Below are positions 52,597 to 60,545 of a DNA stretch of 64,000 nt, piece after piece (position 1 is the stretch's first letter; each line of letters opens with the position of its first letter). Made by a program: the position numbers and the translations under genes. The stretch is from NCBI RefSeq assembly GCF_001265075.1, contig NZ_LFKO01000001.1, positions 1,100,060 through 1,164,059 on the forward strand. Direction: 5' to 3'. The DNA comes from Salinicoccus sp. YB14-2. Its GTDB lineage: Bacteria; Bacillota; Bacilli; Staphylococcales; Salinicoccaceae. The notes under the pieces were generated by a model, which was given only the letters and a program-made list of their open reading frames with translations, made no database searches and was not told where the DNA came from.

Positions 52597-52628
52597 AATC
52601 CGGACTCTAAAATGAGTCCGGATTTTTA
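52597..52628 (+). terminator. Terminator after the amidotransferase
   Basis: AATCCGGACTC (52597-52607) pairs with GAGTCCGGATT (52614-52624), followed by TTT. Confidence 0.87.
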
Positions 52629-52634
52629 AATTCC

Positions 52635-53267
52635 TTAATATTTATATGACTGACCACCATCAATATTGATGACCGTACCATTGATGAATCCTGCTTCTGA
52701 CAATAAAAATGCTACTAGTGATGAAACCTCTTCAGTTGTACCAAAACGCTTCATAGGATTGACCGAAACGAATTCTTTTCCTGCATCTTCCCAATTTTCC
52801 GGGTCCATTTGTTTTAGCGATCCCTCAACCATTGCCGTCATAATAGCGCCGGGAGCAATGGCGTTGATATTAACGCCGAATTGGCCATATTCGACTGCAG
52901 AGTTCCTTGTAAGCCCGACGACACCGTGCTTTGTTGCAGAGTAGCCTGATTGGTTGCCGATGCCTCTGATACCGCCGACAGAAGCTGTATTGACGATCGA
53001 ACCCTCTCCCTGCTCTTTCATTATTTTAAGCACATGTTTCATACCGAAGAAGACGCCGTTCAAGTTGATTCCGACCACTTTCTCAAATTCTTCGGATGTA
53101 TAATCTTCTGTTAAATTCTGCTTTCCTTCAATCCCGGCATTGTTGAAGAAACCGTCGATTCTGCCGAATTTTTCAAGGGTATGCTTGACGTAATTCTCTA
53201 CATCCTCTTCTTTGGATACATCAGCGGGATTTTTAATTTTGCTCAGTCTGGTTTTCACGTGGAACAA
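52635..53267 (-). pseudogene. SDR oxidoreductase missing its N-terminal NAD-binding part
   Basis: About 195 SDR-like residues remain: ADVSKEEDV, FFNNAGIEG, NTASVGG, catalytic YSATK, IAPGAIMTAM and the C-terminal VINIDGGQSY. The first 55 or so residues, with the TGxxxGIG cofactor loop, are absent, and the frame continues backwards into sequence that belongs to a P-type ATPase fragment on the other strand. Without the loop NAD(P) binding should fail. The ATG at 53267 is in foreign sequence and has no ribosome site. Confidence 0.75.
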
Positions 53268-53823
53268 TTTGGGGTGTATTGTTCCAGCAATTTTTATAAC
53301 AGCTTTTCTGATCGGCGGATATTACAGGGACAAAACCCGCCTGACAGAGCTGTTCCAGGATAAGAATCTGAACATTGATGTTTTGATGATACTTACTGAA
53401 GTTGGTGCTTCCATGATTGGCTATTGGATGGAGGCTGTGCTTCTGATATTCATCTTTTCATTGGCCGGTTCCATGGAAACAATGGCTCGTATCTGGAGCC
53501 GCAATGCGATTTCTGAATTGATGAAACTGACACCTGAAGAAGCCAGAAAGTATAATAGTAATGGCGAAATTGAAATAGTGGAAACTAAAAAACTGAAAAT
53601 CGAAGATGTACTCCAGGTTCCGAGAGGTGCCACGATACCCATCGACGAATCGAGCGTGACCGGTGAATCTGTGCCCGTGGAAAAACTTCAGGTGATGAAG
53701 TGATTAGCGATACAGCGCATCAACATTGAGGTAAATGTCGAGGATGAAGGTACTTTATTTTCGAAAATTATCCGGCTCGTGGATGAAGTCCAGTCTCAGC
53801 CTGAAAGGGACAAGTATGGGTGA
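53255..53823 (+). pseudogene. Decayed heavy-metal P-type ATPase fragment
   Basis: The frame contains FLIGGYYRDK, KNLNIDVLMILTEVGASMIG, ETMARIWSRNAISELMKLTPE and IDESSVTGESVPVEK, the central membrane and actuator region of ZntA/CadA-type zinc or cadmium exporters. The PxDG segment before IDESS is deleted. After VEK the frame shifts: GDEVI is found one base out, a TGA stands at 53701, and INIEVNVEDEGTLFSKIIRLVDEVQSQ resumes in the first frame to a stop at 53823. Both N-terminal metal domains and the phosphorylation and ATP domains are missing. Confidence 0.8.
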
Positions 53824-53903
53824 TGTGAGCGAAATCACGTTAGGAAAATCAGCTGTATGATAAAATAGAGATAGGTAAATATAATATAGAACGGAGTGTT
53901 TGA

Positions 53904-54644
53904 ATGTCAAAATTACAAGATAAAATTGTAGTGATTACCGGCGGTATTTCAGGTATCGGTAAAGCATCTGCCGAACTTTTTGCAAGTGAAGGTGCCAAAT
54001 TGATTTTAGTTGATGTTAATGAAAATCAGGGTCAGGAAGTTGTTTCTGAACTGGAAAGTAAAGGTCATGAGGCAACCTTTATTCAGGCGGATGTGACCAG
54101 TGAAGAAGATGCCAAAAATGTATTTAGTACAACGATTGAAAAATATGGCAGAGTGGATGTTTTATTCAACAATGCTGGAATTGGCGCAACAAAACCGACA
54201 CATGAAGTCACTTATGAAAAGTATCGTAAAACTGTGAATGTCGATTTGGACGGCGTTTTCTTATTTGCTCAAAATGCAATCAAGCAAATGCTTACGCAAG
54301 AAAACGGTGGTGTAATCGTCAATACTGCTTCAATGTATGGATGGATCGGTGCTTCGGGATCAGCAGCATACAATGCAGCTAAAGGCGGGGTTATAAACCT
54401 GACACGTTCTTTAGCCATTGAATACGCATCAAATAAAATTCGTGTGAACTCATTATGTCCCGGATTTATCGATACCCCTATCATTCCTGAAGAACAAAAA
54501 GAGCCATTAAGACAAGCGACACCAATGGCACGTCTCGGCTTACCGGAAGAGATGGCTAAAGCTGCGTTATTCCTGGCATCTGATGATTCAAGCTATATGA
54601 CAGGAAACAGTTTAACTGTAGACGGTGGATTTACTGCACAATAA
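53904..54644 (+). CDS. Short-chain dehydrogenase/reductase
   Basis: 246 residues, an intact classical SDR. TGGISGIGK (12-20) binds the cofactor, an aspartate at the end of the second strand (LVDVNE) suggests NAD preference, NNAG follows, and the catalytic set is NTASMYG and YNAAK. LTVDGGFTAQ ends the protein. Substrate unknown. CGGAGTG precedes the ATG. Sequence is too different from the broken SDR at 52635 for a recent duplication. Confidence 0.9.
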   Translation: MSKLQDKIVVITGGISGIGKASAELFASEGAKLILVDVNENQGQEVVSELESKGHEATFIQADVTSEEDAKNVFSTTIEKYGRVDVLFNNAGIGATKPTHEVTYEKYRKTVNVDLDGVFLFAQNAIKQMLTQENGGVIVNTASMYGWIGASGSAAYNAAKGGVINLTRSLAIEYASNKIRVNSLCPGFIDTPIIPEEQKEPLRQATPMARLGLPEEMAKAALFLASDDSSYMTGNSLTVDGGFTAQ

Positions 54645-54760
54645 TGTATTCAGGAGAAGGCTTAGTCTCGGCTTAGTCTTTTTTTTATTGAGAAAATTCA
54701 TTAAAGGCGGAATATTTGGTATCATTACATATGGATATTATTCAGAAAGAAGTCGATAGT

Positions 54761-55762
54761 ATGTTTCAACTGAGAAAGATATTCGGCGAAAGGATTATAA
54801 AAACAGGAATATCAACATTTCTTACTGCCCTGATATGTATATGGCTGAATCTGCCACCCATATTTGCGGTAATCACAGCGATTGTGACAATCGAACCGAC
54901 GGCGAAAGCTTCATTAAAAAAAGCATATGTCCGCTTTCCTGCTTCGATCATTGGCACTTTTATTGCTGTCGTGTCTTTATTCATATTCGGCGAAACAGCC
55001 ATTACATATGCAATCGCTGCAACGTTAACCATTTTGGTAACTTACCGGTTGAAACTTTATGATGGTGTTCTGGTTGCTGCCATAACAGCTGTTGCGATGA
55101 TTCCGTCAGTACAGGATGCCTATATTTATCATTTCACTTCAAGACTTGCAACGACAATGATCGGTCTGACGACAAGCACAGTAATCAACTATCTGATATT
55201 GCCGCCGCAATATACAGACCGAATCAAAGAGCTCGCGACCACTGCGAAAAAAGACATTCAAAAACTTCTTAACAGACGTTTGAAAGAAATGACTGATGAA
55301 AAATTCCAGTCCGGAAAGTCGGATAAAAGTTATAAAGCTATACAGAAAACGATGAATGAAGTGGAACGGCTGCTGCAGTTTCAGCATGATGAATACAGCT
55401 ACTTGAGGTTCAATGAAGAAGGTCTGAGGGATTTAAACAAGATTCAAAGAGAACTGCAGTTCATCAAGTTATATTTGATTCATGTGGGGAATCTGATCTA
55501 TATACCGAGAAATCTGAATTTGAAGTTTACACAAAAGGAGCTGGATACTCTGGAGCAGGTGCTGCCTCTGATTGATGAGGATATGTCAAAAGTTGATGTG
55601 GACCATCCGGTTTTAGAAGATTTGTATGACTGCATTAGAGAATTGGACGAAGACTCTGTCTTCAAGGCGCATATGCTTAATGAAATCATTCTGTTGTTCA
55701 GAATGCTGATCAACCATGATAAGACAACAGATATTACGAATGTGAAAAAAGATGCCGGTTAA
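54761..55762 (+). CDS. Aromatic-acid-exporter-like (FUSC/DUF939) membrane protein
   Basis: 333 residues from the ATG at 54761; earlier in-frame ATGs at 54731 and a weak ribosome site make the start uncertain. Five or six membrane segments in the first half (FGERIIKTGISTFLTALIC, AVITAIVTIEPT) match the ArAE/FUSC type, and a long helical cytoplasmic half follows. Relatives export aromatic acids. The next gene is an aromatic amino acid decarboxylase, so an aromatic substrate is possible, but a terminator separates the two. Confidence 0.72.
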   Translation: MFQLRKIFGERIIKTGISTFLTALICIWLNLPPIFAVITAIVTIEPTAKASLKKAYVRFPASIIGTFIAVVSLFIFGETAITYAIAATLTILVTYRLKLYDGVLVAAITAVAMIPSVQDAYIYHFTSRLATTMIGLTTSTVINYLILPPQYTDRIKELATTAKKDIQKLLNRRLKEMTDEKFQSGKSDKSYKAIQKTMNEVERLLQFQHDEYSYLRFNEEGLRDLNKIQRELQFIKLYLIHVGNLIYIPRNLNLKFTQKELDTLEQVLPLIDEDMSKVDVDHPVLEDLYDCIRELDEDSVFKAHMLNEIILLFRMLINHDKTTDITNVKKDAG

Positions 55763-55764
55763 AG

Positions 55765-55798
55765 CTGCTGAAACCTTATGAAGGTTGAGGCAGTTTTT
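55765..55798 (+). terminator. Terminator after the exporter-like gene
   Basis: CTGCTGAAACCTT pairs imperfectly with AAGGTTGAGGCAG around ATG, followed by TTTTT. Confidence 0.7.
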
Positions 55799-55854
55799 AA
55801 TTCTTATAATCCTTTCGGTATGATAAGTTTAAACTATATTAAGGAGTGAGAATA

Positions 55855-57276
55855 ATGGCGATGGATTTTAGAGAGAAAGATTTGGACCTCCAGAATATTA
55901 TTGCAGATGAGGTCAATAAATATTTAAAAAGAGATCTGGGTATGATGTCTGCGACCAAAAGAGCACCACAGGCATTGATTGATAAGTACGAAAATATGAA
56001 TGTGCCTGAAACTGGCCGGGATATTTATGAAATTATGAATGAACTCGACAATGAAGTTCTGGAATATATACACCGTAACAATCATCCGCGTTCATTTTCA
56101 TTTATCCCGGGTCCGGGGTCAAGATTATCATGGCTGGGTGATATTTTAACGACAGCGAATAATATCCACGCATCCAACTTTAAAAATGCGACGATACCGA
56201 TCAGTATCGATAGGAATCTGATCAACTATTTTGCAAAGAAACTCGGCTTTGAAATAAAACCCGCCGGCGGTGTATTCGTCTCCGGCGGTTCTATGGCAAA
56301 TCTGACAGCGGTCGTCACTGCGAGAGATGACAAAATTGCAACCAAAGAACTGTATAAAGCGGCTGTTTACATATCAGACCAGGTACATCACTCACTGAGT
56401 AAGGCGTTTCATACAGCGGGAATTCCAAAAGAGAATGTAAGAAGGATTTCAGTAGATGATGAGTTTAAGATGAATGTGGATGAATTATCAACAGTAGTCA
56501 AAAAAGATATTGAAGCGGGTATGAAGCCGGTGTTGGCAGTGGGCAACGCGGGAACAACGAATACAGGTGCCGTGGACGATATCGAAGGAATGGCGGATGT
56601 CTGCACGGAACATGGTCTATGGCTCCATATAGACGGTGCCTATGGTCTCTCTCACCTGCTTTCTACAAAAGGCAGAGCGTTGTTCCCAGGCATTGAACGC
56701 GCTGACAGCGTCAGCTGGGATGCGCATAAACTGCTGTTCCAGACCTACAGCTGTGCAATGGTCATCGTCAAGGACAAGCAGCATCTGCTGAACAGCTTCA
56801 GTGAGCAGGCGGAATATCTGGATGATATCCAAAGCGATGATGATGTCATCGATCCTGAGATGATCGGTATGGAGCTGACCCGACCTGCCCGCGCAGTGAA
56901 GTTGTGGATTACTCTGCAGGTACTCGGTGAAGAACAGTTCAGGGAACGCATCGACTACGGCCATCAGCTCGCGGAGCATACGGAAAAATGTGTTGAAGAG
57001 ATGGAAAACTGGAAGATTATATCACGTCCGAGTCTGTCGATATTGAGCTTTAAGTATGTTCACCCAAATTTAAATGAAACTGAAAATAATAAAATACTTT
57101 CAAATGCAGCCGGACGGATGGCGTCATCCGGTTATGCCGTCACTTATACGACGGAATTGAATGACCAGAAAGTCATCCGCATGTGTACAATCAACCCCGA
57201 AACGACAAAAGAAGATATCATGGGTACACTCATGCGCCTCGATGAATTCGTGAAAGATGAAGTGGAAAGTCTGTAA
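55855..57276 (+). CDS. Group II PLP-dependent amino acid decarboxylase (SadA-like)
   Basis: 473 residues. SWDAHKLLFQTYS holds the PLP lysine, HIDGAYG the aspartate and GGSMANLTAV the phosphate loop. HPRSFSFIPGP and the overall pattern resemble aromatic L-amino acid decarboxylases, including staphylococcal SadA, which makes trace amines such as phenethylamine, tyramine and tryptamine. The ATG at 55855 has AAGGAGTG 6 bases before it. The exact substrate cannot be fixed from sequence. Confidence 0.83.
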   Translation: MAMDFREKDLDLQNIIADEVNKYLKRDLGMMSATKRAPQALIDKYENMNVPETGRDIYEIMNELDNEVLEYIHRNNHPRSFSFIPGPGSRLSWLGDILTTANNIHASNFKNATIPISIDRNLINYFAKKLGFEIKPAGGVFVSGGSMANLTAVVTARDDKIATKELYKAAVYISDQVHHSLSKAFHTAGIPKENVRRISVDDEFKMNVDELSTVVKKDIEAGMKPVLAVGNAGTTNTGAVDDIEGMADVCTEHGLWLHIDGAYGLSHLLSTKGRALFPGIERADSVSWDAHKLLFQTYSCAMVIVKDKQHLLNSFSEQAEYLDDIQSDDDVIDPEMIGMELTRPARAVKLWITLQVLGEEQFRERIDYGHQLAEHTEKCVEEMENWKIISRPSLSILSFKYVHPNLNETENNKILSNAAGRMASSGYAVTYTTELNDQKVIRMCTINPETTKEDIMGTLMRLDEFVKDEVESL

Positions 57277-57355
57277 ATACAAATTTTTCTCATAATGGAC
57301 ATATTTGAACGTCAGAAATGACCATTTTATGAAAAAGTCAATCCCTCCTCCTGAA

Positions 57356-57371
57356 ACACTATATATTGTGT
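57356..57371. promoter_or_regulatory. NrdR box 1
   Basis: ACACTATATATTGTGT matches the NrdR box consensus essentially perfectly. NrdR represses ribonucleotide reductase genes in response to dATP/ATP. Confidence 0.88.
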
Positions 57372-57385
57372 TAGATTTATAAATA

Positions 57386-57401
57386 ATTCTACATATTGTG
57401 T
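57386..57401. promoter_or_regulatory. NrdR box 2
   Basis: ATTCTACATATTGTGT agrees with box 1 at 13 of 16 positions and lies 30 bp downstream, about three helical turns, the usual spacing of paired NrdR boxes. It ends just before the nrdD ribosome site. Confidence 0.78.
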
Positions 57402-57417
57402 TTAGGAGGATGTATAT

Positions 57418-59268
57418 ATGCAAACATTAGAAAAGAATTTGGACAGTCTGATAACGTATAAACCTGAAATAGTGAATGAGAATGCGAACAAGGACAGTAA
57501 AACTTTTAATACTTTCAGGGATCTGACCGCCGGGGTGGTGGCAAAATCTTATGCGCTTAAAAAAATGCTTCCGAAAAATGTTTCAGAAGCGCATCAGAGC
57601 GGTGATATCCATTTTCACGATTTGGACTATCATCCGTTCCAGGCGATGACGAACTGCTGCCTCATCGATATAGAAGGCATGCTCACGGAAGGTTTCCAGA
57701 TGGGGAACGCCAAAGTCACGTCGCCAAAATCAGTTCAGACTGCTGCTGCACAAATTATTCAGATCATAGCCAATGTCTCCAGCAGCCAATACGGCGGGGT
57801 AACTGTTGACCGTTTTGATATGACGCTGGGTAAATATGCGAGACTGAATGAAGACAAACATCGTAAAATCGGTGAGAAGTTCGTGTTGCCGGAAAAATTG
57901 GAGCAGTATGTCAAAGAACGTGTGGAAAAGGATATTAAAGATGCTGTACAAAGTTTTGAGTATGAGATCAATACGCTTTATACTTCAAACGGCCAGACGC
58001 CTTTTGTCACAATCGGATTCGGCCTCGGTACGGACAAATACAGCAGAATGGTGCAAAAAGCGGTGCTGCAGACGAGGATTGACGGTCTGGGTGCTGAGAA
58101 ATTTACAGCAATATTCCCGAAACTCGTATTTGCCTTGAAAAAAGGGGTTAACCTCGATAAAGAAGATGTGAACTACGATATTAAGCAGCTGGCGTTGGAG
58201 TGTTCATCAAAACGCATGTATCCGGATGTATTGAACTATGACAGGATTGTCGAGCTTCTAGGCGATTTTAAAACCCCGATGGGCTGCCGTTCCTTCCTGC
58301 CGCAGTGGACGGATCCTGAAACCGGAGAGAGCATTAATGAAGGCCGTGCCAACCTTGGAGTGGTCACACTGAATCTGCCAAGGATCTCCATAGAGTCAAA
58401 AGGCAGTAAAGAGAGCTTCTGGAAGAATTTCCATCAGAAAATGAATCTGATGCATGATGCGCTTGTCTTCAGATTAAAACGCCTTGAGGACGTCACCAGT
58501 GACAACGGACCCATCCTCTATAAAAGCGGCGCATTCGGGAGACGCCTTGAAGCGGGTAAAAGCGTCATGGAGTTATTCAAAGGAAAACGCTGTACATTAT
58601 CAATGGGCTATATCGGACTGTATGAAACAGCTGTCTCATTTTACGGCCCTGACTGGGAAACGAATCCTGAAGCGAAGGAATTCACTTTGGACATCTTGAA
58701 GGAAATGAAGAAATACCAGCTGGAGTGGACAGATGAATACGATGTATTCTTCAGCATTTACGCAACGCCGAGCGAGTCCCTCACCGACCGTTTCTGCAGG
58801 TTGGATAATGAAAAATTTGGTGAAATAAAAGACATAACAGACAAAGGATATTATCAGAATTCATTCCATTATGATGTCAGAAAAGACATTACACCGTTTG
58901 AAAAGATTGATTTTGAACAGGATTATCCTCATCTCGCCGGCGGCGGTTTCATTCATTATTGTGAGTATCCTAAGATGACTCACAATTTGAAAGCACTGGA
59001 AGCAGTATGGGATTATGCATATGATAAAGTGGGCTATCTCGGAACGAATACACCGATCGACCAGTGTTTCGACTGCGGTTTTGAAGGTGATTTCGAAACG
59101 ACGGATACAGGGTTTAAATGCCCCGACTGCGGCAATCAGAACCCCGAAACAGTCGATGTGGTCAAGAGAACATGCGGTTATCTGGGAAATCCGGTTGTAC
59201 GTCCGACAATAAAAGGCCGTCATAAGGAAATCAGTGCGAGGGTCAAGCACATGGATGATACAAAATGA
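57418..59268 (+). CDS. nrdD: Anaerobic ribonucleoside-triphosphate reductase
   Basis: 616 residues. A glycyl-radical enzyme that reduces NTPs to dNTPs without oxygen. G587 in RTCGYLGNP near the C-terminus carries the radical, and the preceding CFDCG and CPDCG pairs bind zinc. IHFHDLDYHPFQAMTNC is the N-terminal family motif. The N-terminal ATP cone of the longer enteric enzyme is absent, as in staphylococci. TAGGAGG precedes the ATG. Overlaps nrdG by 4 bases. Confidence 0.95.
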   Translation: MQTLEKNLDSLITYKPEIVNENANKDSKTFNTFRDLTAGVVAKSYALKKMLPKNVSEAHQSGDIHFHDLDYHPFQAMTNCCLIDIEGMLTEGFQMGNAKVTSPKSVQTAAAQIIQIIANVSSSQYGGVTVDRFDMTLGKYARLNEDKHRKIGEKFVLPEKLEQYVKERVEKDIKDAVQSFEYEINTLYTSNGQTPFVTIGFGLGTDKYSRMVQKAVLQTRIDGLGAEKFTAIFPKLVFALKKGVNLDKEDVNYDIKQLALECSSKRMYPDVLNYDRIVELLGDFKTPMGCRSFLPQWTDPETGESINEGRANLGVVTLNLPRISIESKGSKESFWKNFHQKMNLMHDALVFRLKRLEDVTSDNGPILYKSGAFGRRLEAGKSVMELFKGKRCTLSMGYIGLYETAVSFYGPDWETNPEAKEFTLDILKEMKKYQLEWTDEYDVFFSIYATPSESLTDRFCRLDNEKFGEIKDITDKGYYQNSFHYDVRKDITPFEKIDFEQDYPHLAGGGFIHYCEYPKMTHNLKALEAVWDYAYDKVGYLGTNTPIDQCFDCGFEGDFETTDTGFKCPDCGNQNPETVDVVKRTCGYLGNPVVRPTIKGRHKEISARVKHMDDTK

Positions 59269-59795
59269 ACGCTCTGAATATATATGAGGGGCGTTACCAT
59301 ATCGCCAAAGTCGAGCCGAGAACCTTTGTGGATGGTGAAGGTGTGAGATGCAGTATCTATCTATCAGGATGTCCTTTTGACTGTAAAGGATGTTATAATC
59401 TTGCGGCACAGAACTTTACTTACGGTCAACTGTGCAGCGATGAAATGATTGACGAAATCATCTCTCACTGCGAAGCGGATTATATAAGCGGCTTAAGCAT
59501 TCTTGGCGGGGAACCCTTCTGTAATTTGAAGCTCGCAGAAAAAATTGTCAGCCGGTTCAGAGCGCGATTTGGCAGGGGGAAAACAATATGGGTCTGGAGC
59601 GGTTTTGTATTTGAGTATCTTAAGAACGATGCAAAACGGCAGTATCTGTTAAGGAATATTGATGTTTTGGTGGATGGTCCGTTTATGCGGCAGTTATTCC
59701 GGCCAAACCTGGCGTTCAGAGGTTCATTGAACCAGAGAATCATCGATGTATCCCGATCCCTTTCGAATGGAAAAACCGTCTATTTGAATGACTGA
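59265..59795 (+). CDS. nrdG: NrdD-activating radical SAM enzyme
   Basis: 176 residues. The CxxxCxxC iron-sulfur motif reads CPFDCKGC, and SGLSILGGEPF is the SAM-binding GGE region. It generates the glycyl radical on NrdD. Translationally coupled to nrdD. Confidence 0.94.
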   Translation: MNALNIYEGRYHIAKVEPRTFVDGEGVRCSIYLSGCPFDCKGCYNLAAQNFTYGQLCSDEMIDEIISHCEADYISGLSILGGEPFCNLKLAEKIVSRFRARFGRGKTIWVWSGFVFEYLKNDAKRQYLLRNIDVLVDGPFMRQLFRPNLAFRGSLNQRIIDVSRSLSNGKTVYLND

Positions 59796-59815
59796 ACACT
59801 TTTTCATAGAAATAT

Positions 59816-59851
59816 AAAGAAGACCATGGATTTAAATCCATGGTCTTCTTT
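59816..59851. terminator. Perfect 36-bp palindromic bidirectional terminator
   Basis: AAAGAAGACCATGGATTT is followed at once by its exact reverse complement, between convergent nrdG and the DUF1641 gene. Confidence 0.88.
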
Positions 59852-59861
59852 ACCGTTTAAA

Positions 59862-60545
59862 CTAATAACTTTTTTTCTTTGAGAACATGAGCGGGATTGC
59901 TACTGCGGCAGCACCGGCTACACCTGTGCCGGCAGCCAGAACAGCTGCTTTTGTAAGTGAACCTGACTTTTTATCATCTATTTTTGAATCATCTTTGGAT
60001 AGCTGATAACCTTCAGATTCATCGCTCATTGTTGAAATGGAATCTTCAACCTTGAATTTCTTCTTAAGGTCGTCAGCATTGGCGCCAAATCCTTTGACAA
60101 ACTGCGTCAGAACATTCGAACCTTCTATAAACTGCGGATCCATCAAAACTTTGAATAATCCGAACCAGCCGCTGCCCCTGTTTTTATATTCATACTCAGA
60201 GGCAGCTTCTATACTGTTGTTCACTTTCAAAATGACAGGCTCGAGCTGCTCCATATTAACTTTGCCAAGTAACTGGCTCATTAATAGTACATTTTTAATG
60301 GATTTGCTTGCACTTGAAGATTCGACTGCGGTCAGAAGGCGGTAAAGAATACTGTCGCTTTCTGCGAGGCCGCCTTTGACCATGTTCAGTACTTCGTGAT
60401 CTTCGAGTTTATTTAATATATCAAAGAGCTTCTCAAGCAGCTCCTGATTTTCAACAAGCAGCTTTTCAAGTTCTTTTAAATCACGTTCGTGCTGGACTTC
60501 AGGGTCGACTTTCATTTTATGAATGACTTTCGTTTCTTTTGCCAT
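59862..60545 (-). CDS. DUF1641 protein, formate dehydrogenase partner
   Basis: 227 residues. The central region (KELEKLLVENQELLEKLFDILNK and GLAESDSILYRLL) matches DUF1641 proteins such as Bacillus YjgD and YrhD, encoded beside formate dehydrogenases. The C-terminus has a hydrophilic linker and then an Ala/Gly-rich hydrophobic segment (TKAAVLAAGTGVAGAAAVAI) with a lysine-rich end, which could anchor it in the membrane. The gene overlaps fdhA by one base. Probably a subunit or chaperone of the dehydrogenase. Confidence 0.85.
   Translation of the reverse strand: MAKETKVIHKMKVDPEVQHERDLKELEKLLVENQELLEKLFDILNKLEDHEVLNMVKGGLAESDSILYRLLTAVESSSASKSIKNVLLMSQLLGKVNMEQLEPVILKVNNSIEAASEYEYKNRGSGWFGLFKVLMDPQFIEGSNVLTQFVKGFGANADDLKKKFKVEDSISTMSDESEGYQLSKDDSKIDDKKSGSLTKAAVLAAGTGVAGAAAVAIPLMFSKKKSY

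Noticed and set aside
53181-53363. Short plus-strand frame at the SDR/ATPase junction
   Set aside because: Different phase from the ATPase fragment and no start signal; shadow of decayed sequence.
54652-54681. Repeat GGCTTAGTCT twice followed by eight Ts, considered as a terminator
   Set aside because: The copies are direct and not inverted, so no good stem forms, although the T-run and position suggest a degraded terminator.
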